Below, in pieces: positions 13,948-28,900 of a stretch of 64,000 nucleotides of DNA. This stretch comes from Cinclus cinclus. Taxonomy: Eukaryota; Chordata; Aves; Passeriformes; Cinclidae. The notes below the pieces were generated by a model. The model searched no databases. It saw only the letters and a program-made list of their open reading frames with translations, and was not told the origin of the DNA. The DNA is taken from NCBI RefSeq assembly GCF_963662255.1, contig NC_085052.1, positions 7,567,307 through 7,631,306 of the forward strand, read 5' to 3'. The translations under genes and the position numbers were made by a program. The first letter of the stretch is position 1; each line of letters starts with the position of its first letter.

Positions 13948-16900
13948 CTGGAGCAAATGAGGAAAGAGGGATTGGACAAAGTACACGGATACACCTTGAA
14001 AGAGTAAGCACTTCCAGATCACTTAAAATGTACTTTTGTATGTAGCCTTTTACATTATTCTGCTTTGTTTGACAAGGAAGGTCATGAAGATTTAGCGCTC
14101 GTTTGTATCTTCTTAAATTTGACCCAAGGAAGTCCTTTGATTTCAATAGCTGTCCAGTGTAGTAAAGAGCTCAGAATCTGACAGAAAGCTGTCAAGAATT
14201 TTCCCAGATTTAGATCAGAATGAAAAGTGAGGAAATAATGTCAAAAGAGGTAAGCAGAACATTCTGCATTCTCAAGTGACCGTGAACTATTTTTCCACAC
14301 ATTTTGAAGCCTTAGCACTTCTTGCCTTCAAGAGGTATTTTAACATTTTTATCCTGTGCTGCCTATCAGGATAATAGAAACTAAGATAAGGAAAAATAAA
14401 AAATACACACAAATGCTCTCCTACGTTCAAGAAATACCAGCAAGACATAATTACCTATAATAAAGAAGCTACAAAACATAACAGCAACAAGCACTGACTT
14501 GTAAGCACATGGGTACACTAAAATATTCTATTCCATCCTTTCTGATGCAGGAAGGTTTTTATTTCATTTTCAATTGTTGAAAAGAAGCCAGCCATGGACA
14601 GACTTTATCTTGATTTGTCATTAAAGGGCTAAACATAAGCCAGTAAGCCCAGAAGGCAGTAAGAGAAACTTGGACTTGCCTAAGCACAAATAACAACATT
14701 GAAATTCATAGGGTTATCCCACCTTACTTGCCTTCTTGCAAATGTATCATTTAAAAAAAAAGTTTGAAATGGATTATCTATTCTCCATCATGCAGTTTTA
14801 TAGATAAAAAAGCACAAGACAAATATCCCTGTGGGAAAGCAAAACTATTCACAGTTCAGGCAGAGGAGAAAGAAAACACTCGAAAAGCCATCACCAGTGT
14901 GGAAGTCTTTCCAGCAGATAGGGTTTATTATGTGCATGGTAATGTTCTGTGCAATCTGTTTTCAAAATGTGATGAATAATGTTTAAAAAGACAGTATCTT
15001 TCTTCTTCTCATCCTTAATCTGAGTTAACTTTAACACTAGAAAGAGGGGGGGGGGGGGGGGAATCCCCCTCCCCCTTGCCTTGCATTATCTTGCTCAGTG
15101 CTATTGCTTGCTCCATTTTTATCACCTGCCCCCAAGGTCCCTGGCAATTATTTAGCCATCACTTCCCCATGCCCCCAAGGAAATTACCTGAGTATATAAA
15201 AACAAGTGATAGCACTACAATTCTGCAAAATAACACACAGGTCTAGTTACTTGAGATATACAGAATGACAACATTTTTCCACCAACACACACTTGTTCCT
15301 TACATTGTCATGGGTTTTTTTTCCATGCCTACCTTTGCCAATGTCATTGACCAGGCTCCTGACATAAAAGCCACCACCACATTCAACATCTGGAATGTTA
15401 AAAGCGACACGGTAAATTGCCAGTGCCATGTGAAATCTACTTTACATAGAAGACATGCCCCCACATAAATGTAAAAATGTGCTAAGCAAACAACCCAGTG
15501 ATAAAATATTTATAGGATGCAACATCAATTATTCATCCTGTAACATATGTGAGGGTGAAACTGCTAAGCTAGACAGGAGGGAAAGCAAATAAAATGGCAA
15601 CTGTACTAACTCACCAGAATTCAAGTACCTGCTATGGTATGTCAAGAAATGCTTCAGTCCTACTAATTTTAAGCCTTTCAGGTTGATTCATATTTCTAAT
15701 GATGAAAGCAAGTTGTTTCAAGTATAGCCTAAACTGACTATCAGTGCTTTTCAGATACTGCAGACAGGCAGCTCCATTAAAATTTTAAAATTCACCTTTA
15801 ACTTTCCCTGCTCTCTCAGCCCTTCCCTTCCACCTCTGCCAGTGATTAGCTACTTGTCATCCAACCACACAATAAAGGCTGAAGTCACACAGCACAGAGT
15901 TCTGTCACTCATACCTGCTCACCATAAAACATCCGGTCGATCACAGGACTGGGGATCAACTGGGCAGACAGATCAATGCAAGGCATTATCTTGACCTTAC
16001 AGCAGCATTAAACATTTACAAGAGTCTTTTTTTGGTTTATTTATTAAGATGCTTCTTAGTGTACTACCCAAGTTTCTTGATGAATGAAAGAAAGAAGGAT
16101 AAGATCCTGCCCCCTCAACAAGAAAGGGGTCTGACAGTAACTGAAACTGGTCCTGGGAGAGATGCCAGCAGGTCTGGGCATCTGTGTGAAAGAACGGCAA
16201 AGTGAAGTAAGCAGACCTGAGGAGGCTGCAAAATCATGGACAGATGCAAATAATCCCCTGACCAGTCTCTCAGAATTTTCCCTTACTGAGGGATTAGATA
16301 TAATCAGCTTAACTTAAAACCAAAATACGGAGCTTTTAATACAAAGTGACAGTCTCCGCACATGGGCTCACACCAAAATAAGTAGCTGAGTGAAATGAAA
16401 CCCATTTCACTCTCTTAGTCCCATTCTGAGTGTAAATAAACATTAACAAGCTGGGAGCACTGCTCTATGTAATAATCTTTGACCTTTACCCAGCGTGAAC
16501 AGTGGTGGCTGGAACTGCTGGAGAGAAAGGCTGTACACTCTCACTGGCCGCGCAGGCTTTGCTTCCACTGCTTCCCCTCTCTTCATCAGAGTTGAAAGCC
16601 TTTCTCCATTCTTCTTCAAAGCAGAATAGCTGATCAGACAGAGCATGAAAATGCATGTCACACAGTTGTAAGAGAACAGGCTTCCCATTCTCCAGATCCT
16701 GGTAATACTGTACTAGGGTAGCACACATTTTACTACCCTCCAAGTACTCACAGAAACCCACAAAAACCCAGCAAGTGCAGCTGAAATCTCTTTGACACAG
16801 AATCATCCCATTTACCAGTAGCTGCATAAACCAGAAAACAAGAGATAGCCCTGTATTTCTCTCTTTCTGTAGGTCTTTAAAACCATTTTATTACTCACTT

Positions 16901-19900
16901 TGCAGTTTATGAAATAAAAGGGTTTCTATAACGGTTACCAACACTTGCAGTTGCCTCTAACATCCTGTGTCTCAAAGGTCAGCAGGGCATCCTCTGTTGC
17001 AGTGTTATGTTGAGCTGAGCATTGGGAGCCACTCCAGCAACTCCTGTAATTCTACACTGCACCTTTCCTTGTCCCACACCAGGGCCTTTCCTGAACAGCA
17101 GCTGCCACGTTCTAGGATGCTTAGGGAACCATTAGAGAATGACAGGACTTGACTTCACTGATTACACGAACCTTTATCCAAAGCTCCAGCTTTGGTTACA
17201 ACAGAAAGTCGACCACAGAAAAATCCAAAAGGATCTTGCTCACAATATTAGAGGGCAATTGCAAACAGGTCACATGAAGCAGAACACGTGGGCATTGCTG
17301 TGAGCATTACAGTGCTCACTCAAGAACCACAGTAAGTGACACATGGCAAATGCAAAGGAAAGCAGGTTAGCTTAAACCACCACAAAAGCCATCTGTCACA
17401 AGCCAAGTCACGCACACTGCCAGCCACTATGGCTCACTTGACCAGAAGAAATTTGCTAAGCTACTGAAGCTCAGTCATCAATCACTCATTCATACTCTTT
17501 ATGTTTTCACAAAACTAATTCAAAGTCATTTAAGGCACTTCCACAGGTACGTCAGTAAGACGGGAAGACAGAAGGCAAGTCCTACAAAGCTGTTTAAAAC
17601 TTTTGCTATTTTACATTTACCCAAAACACCCACAGACTCCAGGTCACCAATGGTGCTGGATCTTCAGTTGGGCATGACCTGCACTTGCAAATGTTACACT
17701 CCTGACTGTTCAGCCTCTATCCTCTTGTCAAAACGTGTCTTAATACTTCTGAGAAAACTGACTTCTGTTGGCAAGTCCTGACAGCTGAACATAACTGTCA
17801 AGAGTGTCTGAATATTATGGAACTTACAGTGGGGGAACTTGCATGATGTCCCCTGTGAACTTCTGCAGAACATTTTCAAGATCTCCTTTTGTTACCTGGT
17901 CTGTGGAAAGATAACAGTCAGTATGTTAGTATTGATTATTCACATGGCACTAATGGTATCAATCACATTCTGCACACAGATACAAGTAAGAGTTCCCTCT
18001 CTTCTGAATTTAGATGGGGGTGAAAAACACCAAAGAAAAGAGATAAAAAACAGATTGCATGCAGGAATGTGAATCATCATAAAAGGAGTGGAACAAAATG
18101 TCCAAGGTGATCAGGACAATCTGGATACTTTCAGAAGGGCAGAAATTCTCCTTAATGTTTTCTTTTGTAACTCCCCTCTCTTGAGGCTGCAAATTCATCT
18201 TTCTTGGAAACTACATAAAAGCTACAACATTTGGACTATTCTTATATTTTTAAAAAGCACCAAAAAGAATTAAATGCTCATCAAACCCTGGGAATTTCTC
18301 TCTAAGAGAACCTAACTGCAGGGAAAAATACAACTTATTTTGTTGTATTATTAGAGATTACTTTTTTTTTTTATTATTAGAGAACAAAACCACTGGTGTA
18401 GAAAAAGACTTTGTCTGAAACAACACATAAAAATTTCCCTGTCAAACAACTAACCTGCAAATGTACTCTGGGGTATAGTTATATATTAAGTAAGGCAATT
18501 TTACTAACAAAATTCTGTAAAAGAAAGACAGCTGGTTTAGGCAACGTACTTTCATTTAAGAGTATACATAAGACATCTGTCCCACTTTTATTGGAAGGCT
18601 ATAACCTAAGTAGCTGATTGCACTGGTCTTCTGAAGCTCAATTCAACAGAGATCACATTCATCCCTTATTTGTTTAGAGAGTGCCAACATAAGATCTGCA
18701 ATCACAATGCACTTCAGTGCATTTCTAATGTCTAGGGTTTGACTGGCCCTGTTTCCTCATAAGTTATATTTAATTAGTGTCATCCCTGCTATGTCAACAG
18801 CATTCTGGAACATAAATCAATCAAACATATTTATCAAGCCTTTGTTGTATTTTGAAACAGATCTTTACATGCAAACCTTAAAAGCCAGATGTACTTCACG
18901 CTGTAAGTAAAAAAGATGAGATTTCTTTTTGCAGCAGCTCTAGGAGATGATCCTGTGGTTCCTCACTTCCATAAAGCACACTTTGCAGCCTCATGAGCTG
19001 ATGCTGATGCTGTCAGATGCTCAGATGCTGTCCCTAGGCCCAAGCAGCTGCCCCAAGATGGGTTATTAACAGCAAGGTTGCAAGGCACAAAATTGAGATG
19101 CTGAGAAAGACTGATTTACACCAGAATACAGGCTAGGAACAACAAAATCAACTCTACAGTAATTATAAATCTTCTGAAGTTTCTTACATGGTTATTTCAA
19201 TCTTGTTTCTATTTAGCAACACATCACAACAATACTACATGGTAGAAAGTCAGCATGACCCGGGCTCCATGACAGTGATCCTGTCAGCCTTCTTGTGAAC
19301 CCCAGGATGCTTCAGGTTAAAAGTCAGTATTTAAGACCTAAGCAAAAGTGCCCCCTGGAGTTCTCTTTCAAATCTTCATCCCATGAACTGCATTTGTGGC
19401 CAGGGCATTTAATGAGACACCTGAGTTCAGCTCTGGCTCTGATCTCATATTCCCTTGACTGAGAGGTCACATGTGGCCTCTGAGGAAGTCACTCATGATA
19501 CAGGCAACCTCTGTCTCAGGAGAAAAAGAAATCCCCACGTGAAGAATGATGCATTAAGTCATTAACAAACAAGCGTTGTGTTGTGTGTTATCACAGTAAA
19601 TATTTACAGCACTTCACATTTGCTAAGATCTGATTTGCTTTTGAGCACTGGTGACTACTGACTGATTTTCCTGCTACAAAGGAAGGAAAATTAAGTTACC
19701 AAACCAAAAGCTGCAATTGTGCCACAACCTCAAAAAATCTTCACTGAAGGGTGATTCTGCCCTGTGCTTGTTAACGAACTACTCCAAGAGAGATCATAAG
19801 AATTATCCGTGACAATGTACCAGAATTTCAGCAAATCAGTTCAATTCAGTTTGACCCAGCACAAATTATTTGAAAACAGAGAAGCAGAATCCTGAAAGGA

Positions 19901-22900
19901 CTTAACTTGCCAAATTATTCAGGTAGCTCTATTAAACATATATTTCAGCATAATCATCAGAGACCTGAGAAGAGTCTCATTAATTTTGTTCTCCATGTCT
20001 GGATATAGCCTGTAGGCAGCCAGGAGGAAGTGGGCTTCAGAATGTACATTCCTGTACACAGTTAAAAATATTAAAAAAAGGCTCCTAACATAATGTGCTC
20101 AAAAGAAGCAGTAATGGAATACTAAATGCTACTTGCTTCCAAAGTCAGCATCTGACAGCCTGGCACCAGTAGGAAACCATAACCTAATTTCACGTGGAAA
20201 TATAAACTCGTTGCCTGATAAGAAACAAAAAGCTACAAGAAGTTCAGAGGGGATTAAAAGCAAGGAGCTCTCTTCAGTACATCCTGACATCATGACTAAC
20301 TGTAGTTTCCTTCCTAAGCTGCTGTCTGGGGACACTTTGAGGACTAAAGTGTAACACTTTCTTACAGTCAATATAGCTGGCAACTTTCTGCAGGCACTTT
20401 CCTCTTGTGTTCCAATGAAGTCACTCAATAGGAGTTTTATACATCTTGCAAACTGGTTTAGTGTCCTTTTTCTGCACTAAGGCCTAAGCCTGGATGCTGT
20501 TGGCACTGCAGGATTTATATTCCCTCACTCTGCTTCTCCAAGGATTCTTGTAGGTGTCAAAAGTGAAATTCAACTTAAACATCTAGTTTGCCTTTTCCTG
20601 AAGTATCTATTAGGGCCAGAAATTAGGGATGGTGGGCCAAAGAGAGGATCCTGCAGAAAACCAAGTTGTTTTGGAGAAGACACTGGAGAAGATGAGAAAT
20701 ACAAAGCATGCAGGTACCATGGAGAGCAAAAAAGGAGTATCCATGCTCCTTTCTTCCTGAAAAAATCACATCTGATTGATCTGCACCAACATGGAAAGAA
20801 CTGAGAACGATGTCATGAGCATTTCTTTCAGCTGTCAGTTTTGGCAAAAGAAAACTGCACCCCAAACTGCACTGCCCCTGCAATGCCAATGCTGCTCTTC
20901 ATGAGACCACAAGATGATCTGGATCATGTAACTGATCTCAGTTTCAAATGAAAAGCAACTAAAAAAAGGGGGGGGTTTTAAGCCAAATCAGTTCTCCAAG
21001 CACACAGTTTAACAGAAAGGTAAACCACCATAAGAGAGGTGGTACAGAGGTGAGAACTGCTGTAGCAGGAGCTGCCAGGGAGAGAAACCCACATAAAAAC
21101 AATACTGTACATTCTGTCTGCAGTAAACAATACAAAATGAAAAAAGCAAAACTAGTGTTTCAAAAGCGTTTTTGTTTTGTTTGTTTTTTTTGTAATTAAC
21201 TGACCATGGAAGTTGCATCTGAAATGGTATTTCACAGCTTATATGTGAGCAAGGATCTCTGAATACTTCTTAGCACAGTATAACCACAAAATTCCACTTT
21301 GAGAGGTAGAGATAAATACCAAGGAAGTGAATCATCACCTCATTCAACCATCATGAAGTATTGGCAACTTTAACACCATGTGGAAGTCCAGGCCTCCAGC
21401 AGGTTAGAGACTTAGAATTTGATCCTGAAGCATAAATAAATGATCCAGCATCTCTGAACAACATTGCCTAGTAAATAATACTATTTAGAATGTGGACAAG
21501 AAACTCATTATTGCCTGCCTCATGAGAAAAAGAAAACTGCAAAAGAAAGGAGATTGGGAGTGAGAAGTGAAATCCTGGCTATCTTTTCCACCATGCCATT
21601 AAAAAAAGATTATTTACCTCATGTACCTATTACCAGGTACAAAGAATGTCAGACCTGTAGAGTTGCTAAGCAACTGGTTACCTATTATTTTAAAATTTCT
21701 TTTCCCCAAGGTTGTGAAAGAACTAATAGCAAATACATTTACTGTGTTACTACACTGTTTCTAAGATGCCCAGCAAAGCCACAGTCATGATGAGTTCTGA
21801 AGCCTTAAACCCTTGCACTATGCTCTGTCAGAAAATTTCATTTATTAAAGATGCAAGCAAGACCAAGATCTGGAAGACAGCCATATGTAGAATGTAGTCC
21901 ATGCCATCCTCATTAAATGTTAAGCAGTCTGTAGGTGAAGTGGTGTCCTGGAGGGAAGATCCAAGTACTTTATTCCTCCACTGGCCTTAAAGGGTTTTAT
22001 TAAGAGAGGACTCCAGGGACTACACTCTGAGAGAGGAAAATGTTACTGGACACAGAACGTCATCTGTCAGCCTGTCAAAGATTTAAAATTACACAGTCCT
22101 GCCCAATTCTATTTCCTCCCTCCTAATCTAATGCCTGGTTTGTTTTTTTTTCCAGCAGAAATGAACACTTGCGTTGGACATAATTGCATGAAGCTGGTTT
22201 GAATTATACGAGCACTGAAGTTGAAGATGAAATAATCTTAGTTTAATTTCACATTTTAACTTAATTCAGAGTCCCAAACATCTCTTCCGCTTTCCTATGA
22301 CAGAGACCACTTATGCCCTCAAATTACATCAAGTGTATAGATACATTTATGCTTACCATAAGGTTTTTCTTCAGTTACTTTTCCTGTAGCATCTAATGTA
22401 TCAGTAGCCTTGCCCAGCATTCCAATGGCAGTGTACTTCTGGGAAGGAATAACAGAGATTAGGAAGTCAGGTCTTCCAAGGTTGTTTCTTAGATTTTTTG
22501 TTTCTTATTTTTTTAAGGTAAAGACTGCAACTACCAATTACTTCAAATCAGAACAGGAAGAATACTGCCTAAGTGGTCAATCCAGCAACTCTGGGTAAGC
22601 AAAAGTCAAGATGAAAAAACACAGAATCAAACAAACAGTAAATCCTGTATTACATGTGCCTGTGATTTTGGTTTTGGAAACCCAAGGAAGAAGCAATATG
22701 GAATCTTATTTTTACTATAAATACATCAATACCATAAAGAAAATAATAGGGTAGTAACATCAAAGTCTCTGTGGGGTGTCATATGTCACAGTTGAAGCAA
22801 GGCAGAGAATAGTATCTTTCACAGACAATTTTTCTGTTCCTTTGCACATAGAAAAAAAAAAGACACAAAGATCTTTACTTGTGAAAGCAAAACACCCACT

Positions 22901-25900
22901 GCCAAGACAAAGCATTACAACGGTCCTGCCATAAAATGCAGGGATGTGCAGTAGCCTGAAGCTGCAGTTTTGAATTCCTGGGGTCTGGTAAGGACCTTGA
23001 AACCAGCACAAGGAGTTCAAGGTCATGGAGTAATATCTCTGCTCACTGTGAGTTCTCTGAACATTTGTTTCAGGGTTCTTCTCTAAAAAATTATTCAGTA
23101 TATATGTCTGCAGTTTGCAAGAATGAATTCACTTGACCCCAGGACAGTAGCTCTTGTCCTTACAGCATTTCACCTGATGCCCTCCTTTACCACATTTTCA
23201 CCCTAAGAACTGCCATGCTCTGGGCATACAGCACAACCTGCTGAAGCTGACAGAGGCTTCCTTGCACCAGCTGCTCCATGACTTGTCACAAGGCTGTCAA
23301 CACACCAAGCTCACTCTGTAACATGAGTCTGAGTCAAGCTCAGGGACACCATCAGGTATTATTACATCAGTGGTTTGACCCATTGCCTATTCTAGTCCAG
23401 TCCCCTCAGCTTCCCTATGGTAAGTCCAGAGGCCTTCAAATAAAGCCTGGGAGAGAAAAATCCAAGTGTTCCACTACCTCCCAATAAGGTTCCAGTGAAC
23501 TTACTCCCAGCTGAACTAATACAAATCTGAGGATGCACCTTTTAGAAGCTGGCTGACCAAACTCTACTGGAACACATCCAAATAGGCATAAGCACTAACA
23601 TTTTACTCTGAGATGCAATGCATCCTGCTTCATGTACTTGCAAAGTACAAACAAGCTCAAATAATAACAGTGTAGGCATATAAATCACACCCACACCACC
23701 GGACTAGAAAGACATGCCTTGATTTTGTTCCATGTGACAACCTGCCACTTCAATGTATTTCTTCAAGCAACTGCCGCAAAATGGAAGCAGCAGAAATAGT
23801 CAGACAAAAGGCAGCAGAATGCAGACTTTAACATAAAAATAACTGCATTATTTGCTTACTTCATGTGCTGGGTAGGGCTGGGAATACAGAGAATTTTCTT
23901 CATAGTAGCTGGTATGAGACTACGCCTCACATTAATACTGAAAACAGTATTGATAACACAGGTGTTTCCATTATACTTATTAAACTGCCTTTACTATAAC
24001 CCATAACTTCTATCTTTTTTCTGATTCTGTCCCCATCCCACTCCTAGAAGTGAGCAAACAGCTGTCTGGTGTTTTAGCTGACTGTCAGGTTCAACCACAA
24101 TACCACAACAGGACTACATTTTTCCTAATATTGCAGATGTCTGAAAACTCTGCAAAATTAGGTATTTTAAAATAAAATTCTTCGAGCTTGCACACTTGTG
24201 GAATGCATGAAAAAGATATGAAAGAAAGAATGGATGAATGTTGCTCCACAACAAATATTTAAATTAACTTTCAGGTGTATTACTTTTTACTACTATATTA
24301 GTTCTTAGGGCCATAAAATTAACTGCTTTCTGAGACATTTAATGATCTGGTTCTGAACATTTAATAGCATTGCCAGAAAGACACTATTCAGCACCTATCC
24401 TAAAGATTAATAAAAACATGTGAGCAGATCATCATTACCCTAAGCATGATGAATGATCTTAGCATTTCAGTAAAATTCTAAATCTGAAAATCTGAAAGCT
24501 CACGGTCTGTTTTCTGATGTTTCAAAACCAAATACTCGTAAGCACTACAGTTTAAATTACTTCCTTTCCTTTAATTCTGGTTTTGGTTATCTTGCTTTAG
24601 GCTGTCTGTTACAATAACATGTTGTATTTGACCTGCCAGCAATAGAGAGATAATTGTCTCATCTGTTAACATGTAAACACAAACTGCACAAACTGCACAA
24701 TCCAAATCTCAGTATTTCCCCTTTTAATTTCTGCAAAAAGAGCAAAAGGGTTTGCAGCTTGTAAAAAGAAGATCCTTAAACGTTAGTCACAAATTCCTTA
24801 CAGGGGCACTAAAACAGTCACAAAATACTCAAGCCAGCAATGTAATAATCCACAAAGAAGGCTATAAGGTCAAGAAATTAACAATTGCAGTCGGTTTATG
24901 ATCAGTCTCTGGAGTGCCCTTGGCTATCTACAATTATATATCATAATTCTTACTTGCCACTGGATAAGGTTTACTTCTTCCCCTTTGGTAGGGTGCAGAA
25001 CCTGGAGGTTGTAGAAGATAATATGAGAGCCCAGAATTATTTGTGTCAAAATTCAGCATTAACACTCTTCAGAGTCTCACTCACATTGCCCTCAGAAGCA
25101 CCCAATGGATTCTGAGTAATTTAATAAGTGCTCAGTGACCTTTTCTCACCTGTGTTGGCAATCATTTATTTCTTCCAGTTTTACAAAACACATCTAGGGG
25201 CATTCTCCCCGTACTCTCAAATTACAAATCACTGCAGGAACACAGACAGCAACTGCTCACAACATTCTGCCTTCAACCCACTCAGCCCGAAACAAAAAAA
25301 GCAAGGTAGTAGGTGTTGCAGGCAGTGGCAAAGCCTGACAAGTGCAGACTGTGACAGAAAGCATCCCTATACTGCAGCTCCTCAGAGAACACCCAGCCAG
25401 TCAACAGCTCCTACATCCTTGCAATCCATCTACTCATCTCAAGAGACCAGGACCCAAATCATTTAAAGATTAAAAGCAGCACCTCAACCTCCCTATGGGA
25501 TTGCACAACATGCAAGTGCAGCACCTTAAAAGCTCTGATCCAGTGCTCCCAGTCACAACTGTCAAGTGCTGCAGCATTGTGCATTAATTCCAACACAGAA
25601 TGGTGGTCCCAAATGGTCCCAAAGCAGAGCATCGTAACTGTACAACAGTAACCTGAGGAGAAACAGACCTTCCCAAAACTATCCTGAATTAGGGAATGGC
25701 TGTGTCTCTCAGCCGGTCAGAAAACCATTTTCTTGAAAAACATAAAACCATTATGGCAAGTGGAACAAAAGGCAGAGAAGTGACCAGAAGCCCTTGAGTA
25801 TAAGCAGCTCCACTGCTCACAGCAGTGAGAAGACAGCCTTAAGATACTTTACAGTGACAATCCACTGCACTCTGTCAATGATAATGCACAAACTCTGTCA

Positions 25901-28900
25901 CACAGACTGGGGGATGTGCTGGATGCAACCCCAACAAGACCAGACACACAGCAAAATGCTTGGGTGGTCATACATGTGCACCATACCCACAACCAGAAAG
26001 AAACATGCCATATAAAGCCAGCACTGGATAAAAAACATGATTACAGGAATCTATAAGAAACAAATTACAAACCTCTAATAAATCTCACATATCTTGGGAA
26101 GAGGAATTTTGTTTTAGTCACAGGGTACAGTCAACATTCTCATAAATAATAAACCATATGTTATCATAATATTTTCAATTAAAAAGCTAAATTATAACTA
26201 CTCTCTTATTTTCATACCCAGTTTCAGAGAAGTCCTAAGACTAACACAGAAAGGGAAAGAATATCCATAAAAAGAGAGAGAATAAAGGCAAGACTTTATC
26301 AGCATTCATATTTAACCAGCAAATGGGGAAGACAAGGAGGAGGAAGAATCCCTTCACATTTCAGGGGCTGCACAGCCAGCAGAGCTTTCAGCTGCACAAC
26401 CCCACCCAGGGGGGCTCCAGGAAGCTGAAGCCCCTGGGCTGACTGCCAGGCATGTCTGCCCCACTTATCAGTGCAAATGCCAGACAGACCATGCAACAGA
26501 GCTTCTCAGTTTTAACTGTTGAGACATCAAGGTTTTATTTGGAAAGAAGCCAGAGACTTGAAATCTTAAATTATAACGTGTTTTAAAAGCTTTTTCATAC
26601 ATGGAGAAGCAACACTTTAGAAGAGCTAGACAGAAACACAAGTCATTACGAAACAAGGTCACCAGTAGCTGTCAGGAAGATTTTAAGATGGCTCCCACTA
26701 CAAGAATTTCCCAAGCAAGCAAACTCTCTGGAAGAGGCAGTTCATAAGAGTTCATCCAAAGATGACCCATTTTCTAATCACAGCAGCAACTGAACACAGA
26801 AGTGTAAAAGGAAAATAAATAAATTAAGGCTACAGTCCCCTGTGCAAGAGATTGAAAGCTGGGAAAGAGAAGTCATATTCAAGAGAAAAAGAAATTCAAT
26901 TTATGTAAACTGATGTCTGAGTGTGGCTAGCAAGTTTGAACATAAACAAACGAAACAAGTGCTCTAGAGAACCTGATGGAAATCAGGGAGAGCACACAGC
27001 AGGCAAGCACTGATCAGAATTAGTGCTCCTGTGCCAAAACCATTTGCTCTGCACTTACAGATTTGTAGACTTAGGCCACTGAGATAGTGAAGAGGCCTTA
27101 AACTCTCAGTTTTGTAATGACATTCAGTTTGTGTTCAATGATTTCTAAAGCACAAACAACCAGTTCTGGATTTAATATTTACAGAACTTATTTTGCTGTT
27201 TGTACAACATTAGCAGCTACCACTAGTTTCCAGTATGCTAATCATCCACCAAAATGGAGAAGTGCATGAGATAGACAAATAAGCTGGGAAAAAACCCCAA
27301 GGGTTGCCATAGTTTCAATTATTTTCCAAAACAAAGCACTCTCACTAAGCAGATTCCAATATATTAAAAGCACAGAGCCCTAATCTCTTAAAAGCAGGTT
27401 GCACAGAGGGCAAAATAAAGACTGCAGGATGAGGGAGGAGTTCCATGTTTTACAATAGAGCAAATTCAAAATTATCAAACACTAAACATGACCTTTTGAT
27501 ATACATAAACATTTACAACTTCTCTACCATTCCTTTTATTCTCCTAAAAGAAAAAGCTGACTTTGTGCTAAGCTTGCACTAAACTGCATTTACTGCTACA
27601 TGCTGTAATTGTACTGTCACTGCTGAAGAACTATCTGATCTTCACTTTGTGGACTAACAGGATTTTCTGATCTCTTATGTCAGCTTATTTTAAAGAGTTC
27701 AAACATCGTGGGATGACTATATTTTATGTGAAGGGAAGACTAGAACCCCCTCTAACAGGAACCCAACAGAAGATACTTTGCCAGTAGCTCAGAGAAACTT
27801 TAAGGTGTTAGCTAAAAACTGTATCAAATTTAAATTTCAGAGTCAGAGGGAACAGAGGAAAAGGGAGAACAGTGCCAACAGTAACAGGAACACTGCATCA
27901 CCTGAGACAGCACCAGGCCACACATCGACCACAAACACAGTGCAGGCTCACAACATGCAAGAAGGGATGCAGGTGAATGTGCAAAGGTGGCTGTTTGAAA
28001 CCCACAGTTTCTTTATGCAAACCTTTCTGGCAACTGCTCTGTGTGGAAAACTCCCTCACTCATCAAAATGTCTCAGGTTGGCTCTTAAATGTCATCCTCA
28101 ACTTTAATACCTGCTCCATCATTCTGTCCTCTAGTACCCATATCACAGATAAAACAAAATAAAGAGAGATGACCTCCAAATTCTATCCGGGAAACAGAGT
28201 TTCAAGGAAATGCATAATTCTCTGTCCAGAAATAGAAGACAGTCCTTCCAGAAGGGTAAGACTTTATAGCTACATACAAAATCACAGGTAAAAATTCAAT
28301 GCATGAAGGCCTTTGGATGAATTCAAAAGCATTGCTAAGGCCAAGATGCAGCAAACTCTAAAAAGTGGTGCTAAGAGCATCTCCAAATTACTAGAAAGAA
28401 CACTAGGGAAAACAGTGTAGAATAGATAATCTAAATTGGTTACCATCCTTCTTATTTTCTGTAATTTTTATGAAGAATGAGAAAAAAGCCTTGATTTTAT
28501 TAATGAATCCGAGCAAGAACTGTACATGAAGCACAGCCATATGCACAATTATAGAACAGTCAAGATGGAAGAAAGCAGCACTGACTTTGTGAATGGAAGA
28601 ACAGAAAAATCACACCAGAATATGCTCTTAAAATATTCAGTATTTGGGGAGGAAAGAGCAGCACAATAGGTGCAGTCTCCGGAAGATTTTCAACAGTTTA
28701 GAAAAGAGCGTGAATATTAATAGAGCATGAAGCTGAGCTATTAATAGATTAGGCCTCTGGGGTGAGCATAAAACAGTCTTGAGCACTACACAGCACGTTA
28801 AGCCAGCTTACATTGCAGCACAGGATGCATCTATAGTATTCAACAACTTCTTCAACTTTGTTTTAGGATATTAGACAGGGCAGAAAAGACAAGGTATTAA

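Noticed and set aside
22616..22640. ACACAGAATCAAACAAACAG as an inverted CR1 3' end
   Set aside because: Only about ten bases match the CR1 terminus and the following sequence does not continue the match.
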